A DNA stretch of 64,000 bases. Source: Mycobacterium colombiense. GTDB lineage: Bacteria; Actinomycetota; Actinomycetes; Mycobacteriales; Mycobacteriaceae. The position numbers were made by a program, and so were the translations under genes. The notes beneath the pieces are model-generated. The model was not told where the DNA came from. It ran no database searches and saw nothing but the letters and a program-made list of their open reading frames with translations. Within the stretch, counting starts at the first letter, position 1; each line of letters starts with the position of its first letter. The DNA lies in the NCBI RefSeq assembly GCF_001665835.1, contig NZ_LZSX01000063.1, forward strand, positions 93,094 to 157,093. The letters run 5' to 3'. Positions 52,969 to 61,484 of the stretch are shown piece after piece.

Positions 52969-54735
52969 CTAGCCTGTGTAGGCGAGCTTTCGTGCCGAGT
53001 TGCCGGCCCGGAGGAATTCACCGAAACGCTGCTCACCCAGCTCCGGCGAGGCCTCACCCGCGCCGAAGGCGAGTTTCCCGGACACCAGGACCGCCGTGAC
53101 CGTCTCGTCGTTGCGGTTCACCATGCGCGACAGCCCGCCGTAGGACTCGACCGGATGCTCGGCGTACCGCTCGAGTGACTCGTCGAGCTTGTCCGGATCG
53201 ATGACGACGATGTCGGCGCGGTCGCCTTCACGCAGCGTGCCGGCGTCGAGCTCGTACCACGCTCCGAGTTCACCGGTGAGCCGGTGCACGGCGTGCTCCA
53301 TCGACATGAACGGTGTGCCCCGCTTCTCCGCGTCGCGCACGTGGCGCAGCAGGCGCAGCCCCGAGTTGTAGAACGCCATGTTGCGCAGGTGCGCGCCGGC
53401 GTCGGAGAAACCCATCTGCACGCCTGCGCTTTGCGCGAGCTTCTTGAGCAATTCGGGCCGGTGGTTGGAGATCGTGGTGCGCCAGCGCAGCTTCTCGCCG
53501 TGCTCGAGCACCAGGTCGAGGAAAGCGTCGACCGGATGCAGGCCGCCTCGGTCCAGACCCACCTGCCCGAAGGACTTACCGACCACCGATTCGTCGGGGC
53601 ACGCGACGATGTCGGCGTCGAAGAAGTCGCGGTGCCACACCCGGGGGCCGTATTTCTGGTCGTAGTCCTTGCGGAACTGCCGCCGGTAGGCTTCGTCGTG
53701 CATCAGCTCGTTGCGGGCGATCTCGTCTTGCAGGTGTAGCGCCGCGGCGCCCGAGCCGAACTCTTCGAAGATCACCAGCGAAATCCCGTCGGCGTAGACC
53801 TCGAACGGCACCGGCAGGTGCTGCCAGCGGAAATCCGCGCCCAGCGCATTGACCATCCGCGCGAGCCGGTCCATCAGATAGATGACCGGCGGCAAGGACT
53901 TGACGTCGGCGGCCGACAGCAGGCTGGTCTTCAACCGCTTCCGCCCGACCCCGAGCGAGGCGGCCTGCTGGGAAACGACCGACAACGGGTTCTTGATGTC
54001 GGGTCCCGATTGCAGGATTTTGTTGCGCCGCCGCAGGATCGCGTTCAAGCGCCGGAGTTCACGCGGCGTCGCATAGGTCGATGGCAGGGTGCGCGACCGG
54101 CACACCTCACCGTCGAGTTTGTCGAACAGCAGTTGCTGCGAGGACAGCCCGACGAAGCCTTCGTCGAGAGCCTCTTCGAGCATCGACTCCATCCGCGCGA
54201 GTTCGGCCGCCGATGGGCGAATGTCCTTGCGGGTCGCCCGGTCCAGGCCCATCGTCGCGGCGCGCATGTCGGAGTGCCCGATGAACGCCGCTATGTTGGG
54301 GCCGAGGTTCAGCTGCTCGAGCGCGGCCACATATTCCTTGGGGCTGTTCCATGACCGGGCTTCGTTGAGCTGCTCGATGACATAGCGCCGCGGGATGGCC
54401 TCGACGCGGCCGAAGATGTCGCCCGCGTCGACGTTGTCCAGGTACACGGTGGACAGCGAGCAGGAGCCCAGCATCACCGTCGTGACGCCATGCCGCAGCG
54501 ATTCGGAAAGTGCGGGCTCACAAAGTGTTTCAATGTCGTAGTGGGTGTGGATGTCGATGATCCCGGGAATCACCCACTGACTCGTCGCATCGATCACCCG
54601 GGCTCCGGTCGTGTCGAGTGGTCCCTTGGCGATGGTGACGACCCGGCCGTCACGCACGCCGATGTCCCGCAGAGCCGACGGCCCGCCCGTCCCGTCGAAC
54701 CAGCGGCCGTTGGTGATCACGGTGTCGTACTGCAT
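52969..54735 (-). CDS. N-acyl-D-amino-acid deacylase-like amidohydrolase
   Basis: A 588-residue metal-dependent amidohydrolase of the D-aminoacylase family. Metal-binding H63-T-H65 lies in IIDIHTHYD; the later GFSDAGAHLRNM carries the conserved Asp. The N-terminal beta-sandwich (YDTVITNGRWFDGTGGPS) is normal. Mycobacteria hold several such proteins of unknown substrate. It is divergent from a TetR gene (54916), which likely controls it. Confidence 0.88.
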   Translation of the reverse strand: MQYDTVITNGRWFDGTGGPSALRDIGVRDGRVVTIAKGPLDTTGARVIDATSQWVIPGIIDIHTHYDIETLCEPALSESLRHGVTTVMLGSCSLSTVYLDNVDAGDIFGRVEAIPRRYVIEQLNEARSWNSPKEYVAALEQLNLGPNIAAFIGHSDMRAATMGLDRATRKDIRPSAAELARMESMLEEALDEGFVGLSSQQLLFDKLDGEVCRSRTLPSTYATPRELRRLNAILRRRNKILQSGPDIKNPLSVVSQQAASLGVGRKRLKTSLLSAADVKSLPPVIYLMDRLARMVNALGADFRWQHLPVPFEVYADGISLVIFEEFGSGAAALHLQDEIARNELMHDEAYRRQFRKDYDQKYGPRVWHRDFFDADIVACPDESVVGKSFGQVGLDRGGLHPVDAFLDLVLEHGEKLRWRTTISNHRPELLKKLAQSAGVQMGFSDAGAHLRNMAFYNSGLRLLRHVRDAEKRGTPFMSMEHAVHRLTGELGAWYELDAGTLREGDRADIVVIDPDKLDESLERYAEHPVESYGGLSRMVNRNDETVTAVLVSGKLAFGAGEASPELGEQRFGEFLRAGNSARKLAYTG

Positions 54736-54784
54736 CGGTCGGCCTCTCTGTCGCGCCGGAGCGCTCCGGATCCGCAGTGATCAT

Positions 54785-54802
54785 ACATAATGCGCATATT
54801 GT
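54785..54802. promoter_or_regulatory. Palindrome between amidohydrolase and TetR gene
   Basis: ACA-NN-ATGCGCAT-NN-TGT: an 18-bp symmetric site with a perfect 8-bp centre. It is 50 bp upstream of the amidohydrolase start and 114 bp upstream of the TetR start. It is a candidate operator of the TetR regulator at 54916-55587. Confidence 0.55.
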
Positions 54803-54915
54803 CCTGCCGCGCTATCGGGGCACGACTCGTCCGTTAGCCAGCAACGATGGCGTCGCGACAGACGTTATGATCCAGCTGTGGAGTTCACCGGCCACGGGTT
54901 TGCCGCCCGTTAATC

Positions 54916-55587
54916 ATGCGCAGTCACGGTTGGGCAGGAAACACGCCGGCGTCCGATGCGGAGGCGATCGAGCGCATCCTCGACGCCGCCGACACGATTA
55001 TCGACGAACGTGGCTCGGCGATGCGGATCGCGGATGTGGCGCGGGCACTGGGGGTGACCCGGCAGACCGTCTACCGATACTTCCCCGGGACGCAGGCCTT
55101 GCTGGTGGCGTCCGCGATGCGGTCGGCCGACGGCTTCCTCGACCGCATGGCGGCCCACCTGGAGGGCGTCACCGACCCGGTGGTGGCCATCACCGAGGGA
55201 ATGGCGTTTGCCGTCGAGGAGCTGGCCGCGGACAACCAGGTCGAGTTCGTGCTCAGCCAACGCCACCGCGGCGCGCAGAAAGTTTCGATCATCTCCGATA
55301 CGGCCCTGGCCTTCGGTCGTTCGATGCTCCATCGCTACGACATCGACTGGGAGCACTACGGTTTCGATGAAGCCGGCCTGGACGAGCTGAACGAATTCTC
55401 GCTGCGGGTTCTCCATTCCTTCCTGACCGACCCGGGACGGCCGCCGCGCAGCGGTGCCGATCTCCGGCGCTACCTCACCCGTTGGATCGGGCCGGCGATC
55501 GCCTACCCGCAGATGGTGCGGGCCATGGATGCGCTGGGAGCCGCGGAGCCGCCGCGAACGCGACGTCGCTCGTCGAAAGCCTCCTGA
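54916..55587 (+). CDS. TetR-family transcriptional regulator
   Basis: A 223-residue TetR protein. The helix-turn-helix is MRIADVARALGVTRQTVYRYFPGTQALL (about 36-63). The ligand-binding domain is rich in acidic residues. ATG 54916 gives a 14-residue arm before the first helix. Divergent orientation to the amidohydrolase and the palindrome between them suggest a local regulator. Confidence 0.88.
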   Translation: MRSHGWAGNTPASDAEAIERILDAADTIIDERGSAMRIADVARALGVTRQTVYRYFPGTQALLVASAMRSADGFLDRMAAHLEGVTDPVVAITEGMAFAVEELAADNQVEFVLSQRHRGAQKVSIISDTALAFGRSMLHRYDIDWEHYGFDEAGLDELNEFSLRVLHSFLTDPGRPPRSGADLRRYLTRWIGPAIAYPQMVRAMDALGAAEPPRTRRRSSKAS

Positions 55588-55735
55588 CCGGCCGTGCGGG
55601 AGCGGCGACCCTGACCATACATATTCGCCGTTGTGTCCGGACGTCGCGCGCGCTGTGCGGGGAGGGTTTGGTGGCCCCCGGAGGCGCGAATCCTCGACGG
55701 GCCGACGTTGTCCACCGATCGAAGGAGGCCTCGAA

Positions 55736-56203
55736 GTGGTGGGTTTGGCACAGGTCGCGCTGAACAGCGCGCCCATCTTCGGTGGCGCGCTGCTCGCGGT
55801 TGCGGCCGGGCAGTTCCGGGGCCCTGATTACCGGGAAGCGATCAAGCAGGACATGGATCTGCTCGACCGACTCCCGCCCGAGGACGTCGACAGGCGCGCC
55901 GAATTGCGGCGCAGCATCGAAGGTCGCGTCGACGACCTGATCGATGCGGCGGACCGCAGCCGCGTGCTACGCCGGGCCGCGCTGTCCTACCACGGCAACT
56001 GGCGAGACGGGGTCCTGCTGCTCTGCGCCGTGCTCTTCACGATCGTCTGGTGGAACGTCAGTCACAGCAGGGACAACTGGCTGCCGATGTTCGTCGTGTT
56101 GATCCTGGTGTGCGTGGTGGCCGCCGCCTACGCGTTCCGGGGCGCGCTGCATGCCGCCCGCTCCGTTTTCCGCGCGAAGCGGCGGGGTCACGCCGAGGGT
56201 TAG
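55736..56203 (+). CDS. Unrecognised two-helix membrane protein
   Basis: A 155-residue protein, not assigned to a family. An N-terminal hydrophobic stretch (about 3-24) is followed by a charged helical region (DYREAIKQDMDLLDRLPPEDVDRRAELRRSIEGRVDDLIDAADRS is spread over about 30-73). Two membrane helices lie near 88-105 and 113-135, and the tail is basic. GTG 55736 has GGAGG 7 nt upstream; GTG 55739 is adjacent. It is 148 bp after the TetR gene and may be co-transcribed. Confidence 0.7.
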   Translation: MVGLAQVALNSAPIFGGALLAVAAGQFRGPDYREAIKQDMDLLDRLPPEDVDRRAELRRSIEGRVDDLIDAADRSRVLRRAALSYHGNWRDGVLLLCAVLFTIVWWNVSHSRDNWLPMFVVLILVCVVAAAYAFRGALHAARSVFRAKRRGHAEG

Positions 56204-56310
56204 CGGCCGCCCGCCCAAGCGAATCGTCGACTTGGAGGTCTTCGTCACATCCGCCGCGGTGGCCGACCGCTCAGCGCGCGCTCCCGGGCGTCCTGTGGCA
56301 AGATCGCGCT

Positions 56311-56982
56311 GTGAAGGCACATCCCCTGGCAGCGTTGACTTGTGCTGCGCTGTCGCCGATTTGGGCTCTGCTCATCGGTCCGGTCACAGCGGCGTCCGCG
56401 CAACCATGCCCCGACGTCGAGGTGGTGTTCGCCCGGGGCACCACCGAGCCACCCGGTGTCGGCCGCATCGGCCAGAACTTCGTCGACACCTTGCGCTCAC
56501 ACGTCGGCGGTAAGTCGGTCGGCGTGTATCCGGTCAACTATCCGGCCACCACCGACTTCCCCACCGCCGCCGACGGCATCAGCGACGCCGGCAGTCACGT
56601 CGAACAGATGGCGGCGACTTGCCCCCGCACCAAGATGGTGCTGGGAGGCTACTCGCAGGGCGCCGCGGTGATGGGCTTCGTCACCGAAAGCGCTGTGCCG
56701 GACGGCGTGCACCTGGTGCAGGCGCTACAGCCGATGCCGGCCGAAGTGGCCAACCACGTGGCCGCGGTGGCGCTGTTCGGCAAGCCCTCGAGTCAGTTCA
56801 TGAGCATCATCAACCAGCCGCCGGTCAACATCGGGCCGCTGTATTCGGCAAAAACGCTCGAGTTGTGTGTCCCCGGCGACCCGGTCTGTTCCGGCGCGGG
56901 CAACCCCGCCGCGCACCGTCAATACGTCGAGGCCGGGATGGTTGATCAGGCGGCCGATTTCGCCGCCAACCGACTCTCGTAA
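56311..56982 (+). CDS. Secreted cutinase-family esterase/lipase
   Basis: A 223-residue secreted serine esterase of the mycobacterial cutinase-like (Culp) family, close in pattern to CFP21. A signal peptide (about 1-31, ending ASA) precedes CPDVEVVFARGT. The nucleophile is S115 in GGYSQGA. The Asp is in CVPGDPVC and the His in AHRQYVEAGM. Four conserved Cys form disulfides. The start is GTG 56311. It acts outside the cell on ester lipids. Confidence 0.92.
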   Translation: MKAHPLAALTCAALSPIWALLIGPVTAASAQPCPDVEVVFARGTTEPPGVGRIGQNFVDTLRSHVGGKSVGVYPVNYPATTDFPTAADGISDAGSHVEQMAATCPRTKMVLGGYSQGAAVMGFVTESAVPDGVHLVQALQPMPAEVANHVAAVALFGKPSSQFMSIINQPPVNIGPLYSAKTLELCVPGDPVCSGAGNPAAHRQYVEAGMVDQAADFAANRLS

Positions 56983-57014
56983 GGCCGCTCGCGTCGGACG
57001 CTAGGGCCTGGCCG

Positions 57015-57902
57015 TCACTGGGCCGCGCCACCGATCATGTTGTGAACGTCGCTCACCGACCACGGCCCGGCCTGATGGTGGTCACGGTAGCCCAGCAGCC
57101 GCGGGGTCTGGCGGTCGAAGCTGCCGACGAAACCGCCTGCCGCAACCAGGATTTGGCTCGTCACATCACGCGACAAATCGCCGGCAAGATAGGCGTAGAC
57201 CGGTGCGACGAACTCGGGCGGAGCGCTGTCGAGCGATGCCCGCATGGTCATCTCGTCGAGCAGCCCACGGCGGTGCAGATCTTCGATGTGTTGTTCGTAC
57301 TCGGCTCCGGTCGACAGCCGTGTCCTGGCGCCGGGGCACACCACGTTGGCCCGCACGCCGTAGGGCTTCAGTTCGGCGGCGATGGCCATCGTCAGGCCGT
57401 TGACGGCGCCCTTGCCGGCCGGATATCCCGTCCCGCCGTAGTCACCCAGATACGCCACCGAACTGGTGTTGACGATGGCTCCGTGCCCCTGCTCGGCCAG
57501 CACCGGGGCGGCCACCCGGCAGGTGTGGAAGACCGTGCCGAGGTGGCCACTGATCAGCCGGTCGAACTCGTCCGGGGTGATCGTCAGGATCGACGAGCCG
57601 GGGGGTTCGGCGATGCCGGCGCAATTGATCAGGGTGTCGAGTCGCCCGAACGCGCTTAGGCATTCGTCGACGAGCGAGCGCGCGACGCGCTCGTCGTCAG
57701 CGGCCCCGACCACCGCGGTGGCCCGCCCGCCCGACGCCGTGATCGCCGCGACCGTTTCTTCCACGGCGTGTTCGTCACGCCCGTTGACGACCACGCCGGC
57801 ACCCAGGCTGCCCAGCAGTTCAGCGACCGCTCGTCCGATGCCGCGACTGCCGCCCGACACCACCACACCGCGGCCATCCAGCGCAGCCTCGGTGCCGCTC
57901 AC
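57015..57902 (-). CDS. SDR family NAD(P)-dependent oxidoreductase
   Basis: A 295-residue short-chain dehydrogenase: SGGSRGIGRAVAELL for the cofactor, NCAGIAEPPG, catalytic Ser in NTSSVAYLGDYGG, Tyr-Lys in GYPAGKGAVNG. The long C-terminal part after the fold (about 250-295) is characteristic of mycobacterial SDRs acting on lipid or steroid-like substrates. The start is GTG 57902, with GGGAG nearby. It is convergent with the cutinase gene. Confidence 0.88.
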   Translation of the reverse strand: MSGTEAALDGRGVVVSGGSRGIGRAVAELLGSLGAGVVVNGRDEHAVEETVAAITASGGRATAVVGAADDERVARSLVDECLSAFGRLDTLINCAGIAEPPGSSILTITPDEFDRLISGHLGTVFHTCRVAAPVLAEQGHGAIVNTSSVAYLGDYGGTGYPAGKGAVNGLTMAIAAELKPYGVRANVVCPGARTRLSTGAEYEQHIEDLHRRGLLDEMTMRASLDSAPPEFVAPVYAYLAGDLSRDVTSQILVAAGGFVGSFDRQTPRLLGYRDHHQAGPWSVSDVHNMIGGAAQ

Positions 57903-58753
57903 CGCCCGCTCCCGCAGGCGCCCCGCCGACCATCACATAATGCGTTGCGCGCGAAGTGCTCTCGTAGTCGAATTGCGTCCAGGCGGCCGATCGGTGTCAC
58001 AAACACCAGGCGAACAGTACCCAGCCGGATCAGCCATGAGGACGGAAGCCGACATTTCCCGTGGCGCGCTAAACGCTGCCAGCGACTCCTGCCAGCTCGA
58101 CGTCCGGAGGAGGTGGCGCTGGCGTCCTGCTGCGTAATCACACCGCGGCCGACTTCGGCGCCAACGACGGTCTGCCCGGGAGCTGGGCGGTCGCCCTGGT
58201 GGCATTGTTGAATAAATCACCACCACTAACAAGTAGCACCAACTCGGGCCAATTTGTTTGCCGACAGCGCCGGGCGCCTCGTCGGCAGAGTTGCCAAGGC
58301 CGACAACGCCGCAGCTCGCCGACGGTGCGTCCGCTCTCAAGGAGGTCATCAGCTCCGCATCGGCGGGCTTGCGGACGCCCCGGTGGTACACCGTGGAAAT
58401 TGTTCAGAACATATCTGAACCCACTACCCCAAGCGATCGCCGGGCTAGGCGGAGGCGGGTATAGTCTCCAATGAAGTCCGTTATGGACGCGTCGCCGTTT
58501 AGCTAAAAGCGGTCCAGTCAGCCGCACGGCTACTGAGCTTGGTATGGCTCCGGCGAACCAGCCCCAGTCACCTCCCCGCTCGTTCGTGCGTCGGATAACG
58601 ACCCGTCGGCCGGATTGAGATGCAGTGGGAGCGAGATCTGCGCAGAGCTGCGACGTCCCATTGCACACGACTCAGGGAGAGAGTCAGCATGCAAACGTGT
58701 TCTTGCGCAACCGTTTACACGATTTTTCGAGTGAACGCGGGGTGCGCCGGCCT
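57903..58753. other. Long intergenic region upstream of the sigma factor
   Basis: An 851-bp stretch with no supported gene. It contains AT-rich patches unlike the coding DNA (near 58200-58260 and 58400-58420) and a perfect 7-bp-arm palindrome (58402-58420). A TATAGT hexamer at 58460-58465 could be a -10 element. A plus-strand frame around 58085-58220 has coding-like composition but no start, stop context or known homologue, and might be a decayed gene. Confidence 0.4.
58402..58420. promoter_or_regulatory. Perfect hyphenated palindrome upstream of sigma factor gene
   Basis: GTTCAGA-N5-TCTGAAC, 19 bp in total, in an AT-rich pocket 334 bp upstream of the sigma factor start. It is not the mycobacterial LexA box (TCGAAC-N4-GTTCGA). 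It looks like a dimer-binding site; the regulator is unknown. Confidence 0.5.
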
Positions 58754-59563
58754 ATGACCAATGTAATTTCTGCAACGCGTCCCGCTCCACCTCCTACCAC
58801 CAAGACCGACGATTCATACGACGACGTAGTCGAAATGTTTTTGGTGCTGCGCCAGCTGCCGGCCGAATCGCACGAGTATGCCCACCAGCGCGAACGCATC
58901 GTTTCTCGATGCCTGCCGCTGGCGGACCACGTGGCCAGCCACTTCGCCCGCCGCGGCGAGGGCCTCGATGACCTGATTCAGGTCGCGCGGCTGGGGCTGA
59001 TGAACGCCATCAATCGATTCGACCCCGCGAAGGGGCCCAGCTTCATCGGGTTCGCCGTGCCCACCATGATGGGCGAGGTCCGCCGCTACTTCCGCGACTA
59101 CAGCTGGGGAATGCGCGTCCCACGGCGATTGCGCGAGCTGCACGTGCAGATCAGCAGGACCACCGCGGATCTGTCCCAGCAGCTCGGGCGCGCGCCCACC
59201 GCGGGCGAGCTGTCTCAGGTGCTCGAGGTGCCGCGCGAGGAGATCGTCGAATGCCTCGTCGCGGGCGATGCCTATCGGCTCGACTCCCTGGATGCACCGC
59301 TGGGCGCCGACAGCTCGGGATCGCCTCGCTCGGTGGCCGACTCGGTCGGCGACATCGATCCACAGATCGAGCACATCACCAATCGGGAAGCGCTGCGGGT
59401 GCTGGTTGCCACCCTCCCGCAGCGTGAACGCGAGGTGCTGCGCATGCGGTTCTTCGAATCCATGACGCAAAGCCAGATCGCGGAGCGGATCGGCGTGTCG
59501 CAGATGCAGGTGTCCCGCATCTTGGCAAACACGCTGAGCAGCCTGCGCGATCAACTCGAGTAA
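58754..59563 (+). CDS. SigB/SigF/SigG-family RNA polymerase sigma factor
   Basis: A 269-residue group 3 sigma factor, a paralogue of mycobacterial SigF. Region 2 has DDLIQVARLGLMNAINRFDP...FIGFAVPTMMGEVRRYFRD; region 3 has VPRRLRELHVQISRTTADLSQQLGRAPT; region 4 ends LRMRFFESMTQSQIAERIGVSQMQVSRILA. ATG 58754 gives an N-terminus similar in length to SigF; an upstream start at 58625 would add 43 residues without homology. No rsbW-like anti-sigma gene is adjacent, unlike the usfX-sigF operon, so it is probably an additional paralogue. Confidence 0.9.
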   Translation: MTNVISATRPAPPPTTKTDDSYDDVVEMFLVLRQLPAESHEYAHQRERIVSRCLPLADHVASHFARRGEGLDDLIQVARLGLMNAINRFDPAKGPSFIGFAVPTMMGEVRRYFRDYSWGMRVPRRLRELHVQISRTTADLSQQLGRAPTAGELSQVLEVPREEIVECLVAGDAYRLDSLDAPLGADSSGSPRSVADSVGDIDPQIEHITNREALRVLVATLPQREREVLRMRFFESMTQSQIAERIGVSQMQVSRILANTLSSLRDQLE

Positions 59564-59584
59564 CACGGTCAGTTCCCCCAGGAC

Positions 59585-59611
59585 GCTGCGCGGCATACCC
59601 TGCCGCGCAGC
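59585..59611 (+). terminator. Terminator hairpin after the sigma factor gene
   Basis: GCTGCGCGGCA (59585-59595), loop TACCC, TGCCGCGCAGC (59601-59611): a perfect 11-bp stem, 21 nt past the stop. It separates the sigma gene from the lipoprotein gene. A mycobacterial terminator without a T-tract. Confidence 0.8.
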
Positions 59612-59680
59612 CCTGTACTGTGCGATCCGAAGGACAACCCGACTTTGTCGCCAGGAAGACCTGGAAGGGAGCTGGATGCG

Positions 59681-60313
59681 ATGAGGATGTCACGAACGGT
59701 GATCGCGGGTGTCGCAGCGACGACGGCACTGGCGGTGTCGGTGGCCGGATGTGGCGGCAACAAGCCGCAGCCGTCGCCGTCGAAGTCCGGATCGGCCACC
59801 TCGGCAACCTCGGTCCCCAGCAGCCCCGGCTCGGCACCGGCGTCATCGGCGCCGGCCGAGCCCAACGAGTACGCCAAGCTGCTCATCGCGCCCAGTGACA
59901 TCAACGCCCCGGTCCCCTTCACCGCCGCGCCCCCGACCGGCAACCCCAACGGCCAGCCGGGCGTGGCGACCACCTTCAAGGACGACGACGGTAGCCATGC
60001 GATAAAGGTGACGATCCAGGTCTACGACGACCCCGATTCCGCCACGAACGCGTTGAACGCCGCGAAGGGGCAACAGGGCGGCGTGATCAAGGATCCGTCC
60101 ACGCAACCGTCGAACATCGGCAGCGGCGGAACGATGGTGATGGGCAATACCCCGGACCGCAGCAAGGGTGTGGTCATCCTCCTCTTCACCGAGGGCAAGG
60201 CGTTTGCCACGCTGGAATTCGACGGCCCGACCGACACGCTGGCCCCGCCGGACTTCGTCAACGACGTCGGCCAGAAGCAGGATGCCGCCATCAAGAAGGG
60301 GCTCGGCAGCTAG
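59681..60313 (+). CDS. Putative lipoprotein
   Basis: A 210-residue exported lipoprotein. A signal peptide ends at the lipobox VAGC (Cys about residue 24). A Ser/Pro/Ala-rich linker (about 28-60) precedes a soluble domain of unknown family. ATG 59681 gives a good twin-Arg-free signal sequence; an upstream in-frame start at 59645 is less likely. It is 29 bp from the DUF2231 gene and probably co-transcribed. Confidence 0.8.
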   Translation: MRMSRTVIAGVAATTALAVSVAGCGGNKPQPSPSKSGSATSATSVPSSPGSAPASSAPAEPNEYAKLLIAPSDINAPVPFTAAPPTGNPNGQPGVATTFKDDDGSHAIKVTIQVYDDPDSATNALNAAKGQQGGVIKDPSTQPSNIGSGGTMVMGNTPDRSKGVVILLFTEGKAFATLEFDGPTDTLAPPDFVNDVGQKQDAAIKKGLGS

Positions 60314-60342
60314 CGGCTGCGCCACCACCATCGGGGGACGCT

Positions 60343-60834
60343 ATGAACGTCATCAACGGCATGCCCGCGCACGCCCTGCTGCTGCATTTCGTCTTGGTCC
60401 TGGTCCCACTGACCGCCCTGCTGGATATCGTCTGCGCGTTCTGGCCCGCCGCACGGCGCGGCCAGCTGATGTGGCTCACGCTGGTGCTGGCCGTGGTCAC
60501 GATGGTGTTGACGCCCATCACCATCAACGCCGGCGGATGGCTCTACGGCCTGAGGGCGAATCCGAGCCCGATCCTGCGCGAACACGCAGAGCGGGGCAGC
60601 CTGATGGCCTACTTCGCCGCCGCCCTGCTGGTGGCCGCCGTCGTGCTGGTCGTCGTGCGGGAGATCGAGGACCGATCCGATAAGACCCGCGTCGCCACCC
60701 GGGCGCTCGTCGCGATTCTGGTGCTGGCGGTGGGGATTGCGTCGATGGTCCAGATCTACCGCGTGGGCGATGCCGGTGCGCAGTCGGTCTGGGGCACCGA
60801 GATCGCGCGCCTGACGAAGAACCACCCGGGCTGA
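60343..60834 (+). CDS. DUF2231 membrane protein
   Basis: A 163-residue inner-membrane protein with four helices (about 10-32, 40-62, 85-107, 118-138). The opening GMPAHALLLHFVLVLVPLTALLD with HA...LH is the DUF2231 signature; its histidines may bind heme or metal. It follows the lipoprotein gene after 29 bp and is convergent with the nitroreductase gene. Confidence 0.8.
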   Translation: MNVINGMPAHALLLHFVLVLVPLTALLDIVCAFWPAARRGQLMWLTLVLAVVTMVLTPITINAGGWLYGLRANPSPILREHAERGSLMAYFAAALLVAAVVLVVVREIEDRSDKTRVATRALVAILVLAVGIASMVQIYRVGDAGAQSVWGTEIARLTKNHPG

Positions 60835-60857
60835 CGAGCCGCTCGCAGCCCCGAAAC

Positions 60858-61334
60858 TCACTGGGCCGGCGTGAGCAGAAACAGCCGAAACCGGCGCGCG
60901 CCGGCGTGTTCCTGGGCGAGGCGATAATTCGGCCAGGACGCCAGCGCCTGGGCCCACGCTTCGTCGCGCTCCGCGCCAGCGAGGAGCCGCACCGCCGCCA
61001 CGGACCGGTGGCCACGACGGCGCACGGTGACCCGTTGCGCCACTTTCAGATTCGCCGACCAGGACGGGTGGCGCACGCGCCCCCAGTTCGATCCGACCAA
61101 CAGCAGGCCGTCGCGAAAGGGTACGTACTGCACGGTCGCGCTGCGGGCGAGACCGGTCTTGCGGCCCGAGAGGGTGATCCGCACGTTGGGCAGGCCGGCC
61201 AGATCCAACGCGCCGAGCCGTCCATTGGTCAGGAACCGAAGCACGGATTCGAGCCCCTCCACGATCTGGTGACCGTTCAGAACCAGCACGCGGTAGGCCA
61301 TCGGGTGGCGCGCCAGCCGCTGCAGCGGATTCAT
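60858..61334 (-). CDS. Ddn-like F420-dependent nitroreductase family protein
   Basis: A 158-residue split beta-barrel protein of the deazaflavin (F420)-dependent nitroreductase family (DUF385). Typical segments are ITLSGRKTGLARSATVQYVPFRDGLLLVGSNWG and HPSWSANLKVAQRVTVRRRG. It would use F420H2 to reduce a small substrate. The ATG at 61334 fits the family. Divergent from the TetR/P450 operon. Confidence 0.88.
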   Translation of the reverse strand: MNPLQRLARHPMAYRVLVLNGHQIVEGLESVLRFLTNGRLGALDLAGLPNVRITLSGRKTGLARSATVQYVPFRDGLLLVGSNWGRVRHPSWSANLKVAQRVTVRRRGHRSVAAVRLLAGAERDEAWAQALASWPNYRLAQEHAGARRFRLFLLTPAQ

Positions 61335-61430
61335 GAGGATGACTGTATTCGCCGGGCGCCGGACCAGGGCGTCACGGCGATGAAATGCCGCTGACGAACC
61401 GAGGTTTCGGTGAGCAGCCCAGCAAGACCC

Positions 61431-61464
61431 GCCGGGATAAATAAATTGCTTGATTTAACCCGGC
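61431..61464. promoter_or_regulatory. Large operator palindrome upstream of TetR-P450 operon
   Basis: GCCGGGATAAAT (61431-61442), 10-bp centre, ATTTAACCCGGC (61453-61464): 12-bp arms with one mismatch. It lies 21-54 bp upstream of the TetR start (61485) and 97 bp from the divergent nitroreductase start. An operator for autoregulation by the TetR protein is likely. Confidence 0.75.
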
Positions 61465-61484
61465 GCGAGGTGTTCACTGAGGCG

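Noticed and set aside
58138..58668. A 176-codon minus-strand frame in the gap before the sigma factor.
   Set aside because: No family resemblance, proline/arginine-rich shadow composition, and no plausible start context.
58754..59563. Naming this gene sigF.
   Set aside because: The sequence is SigF-like, but the usfX-sigF context is missing and mycobacteria often carry several paralogues.
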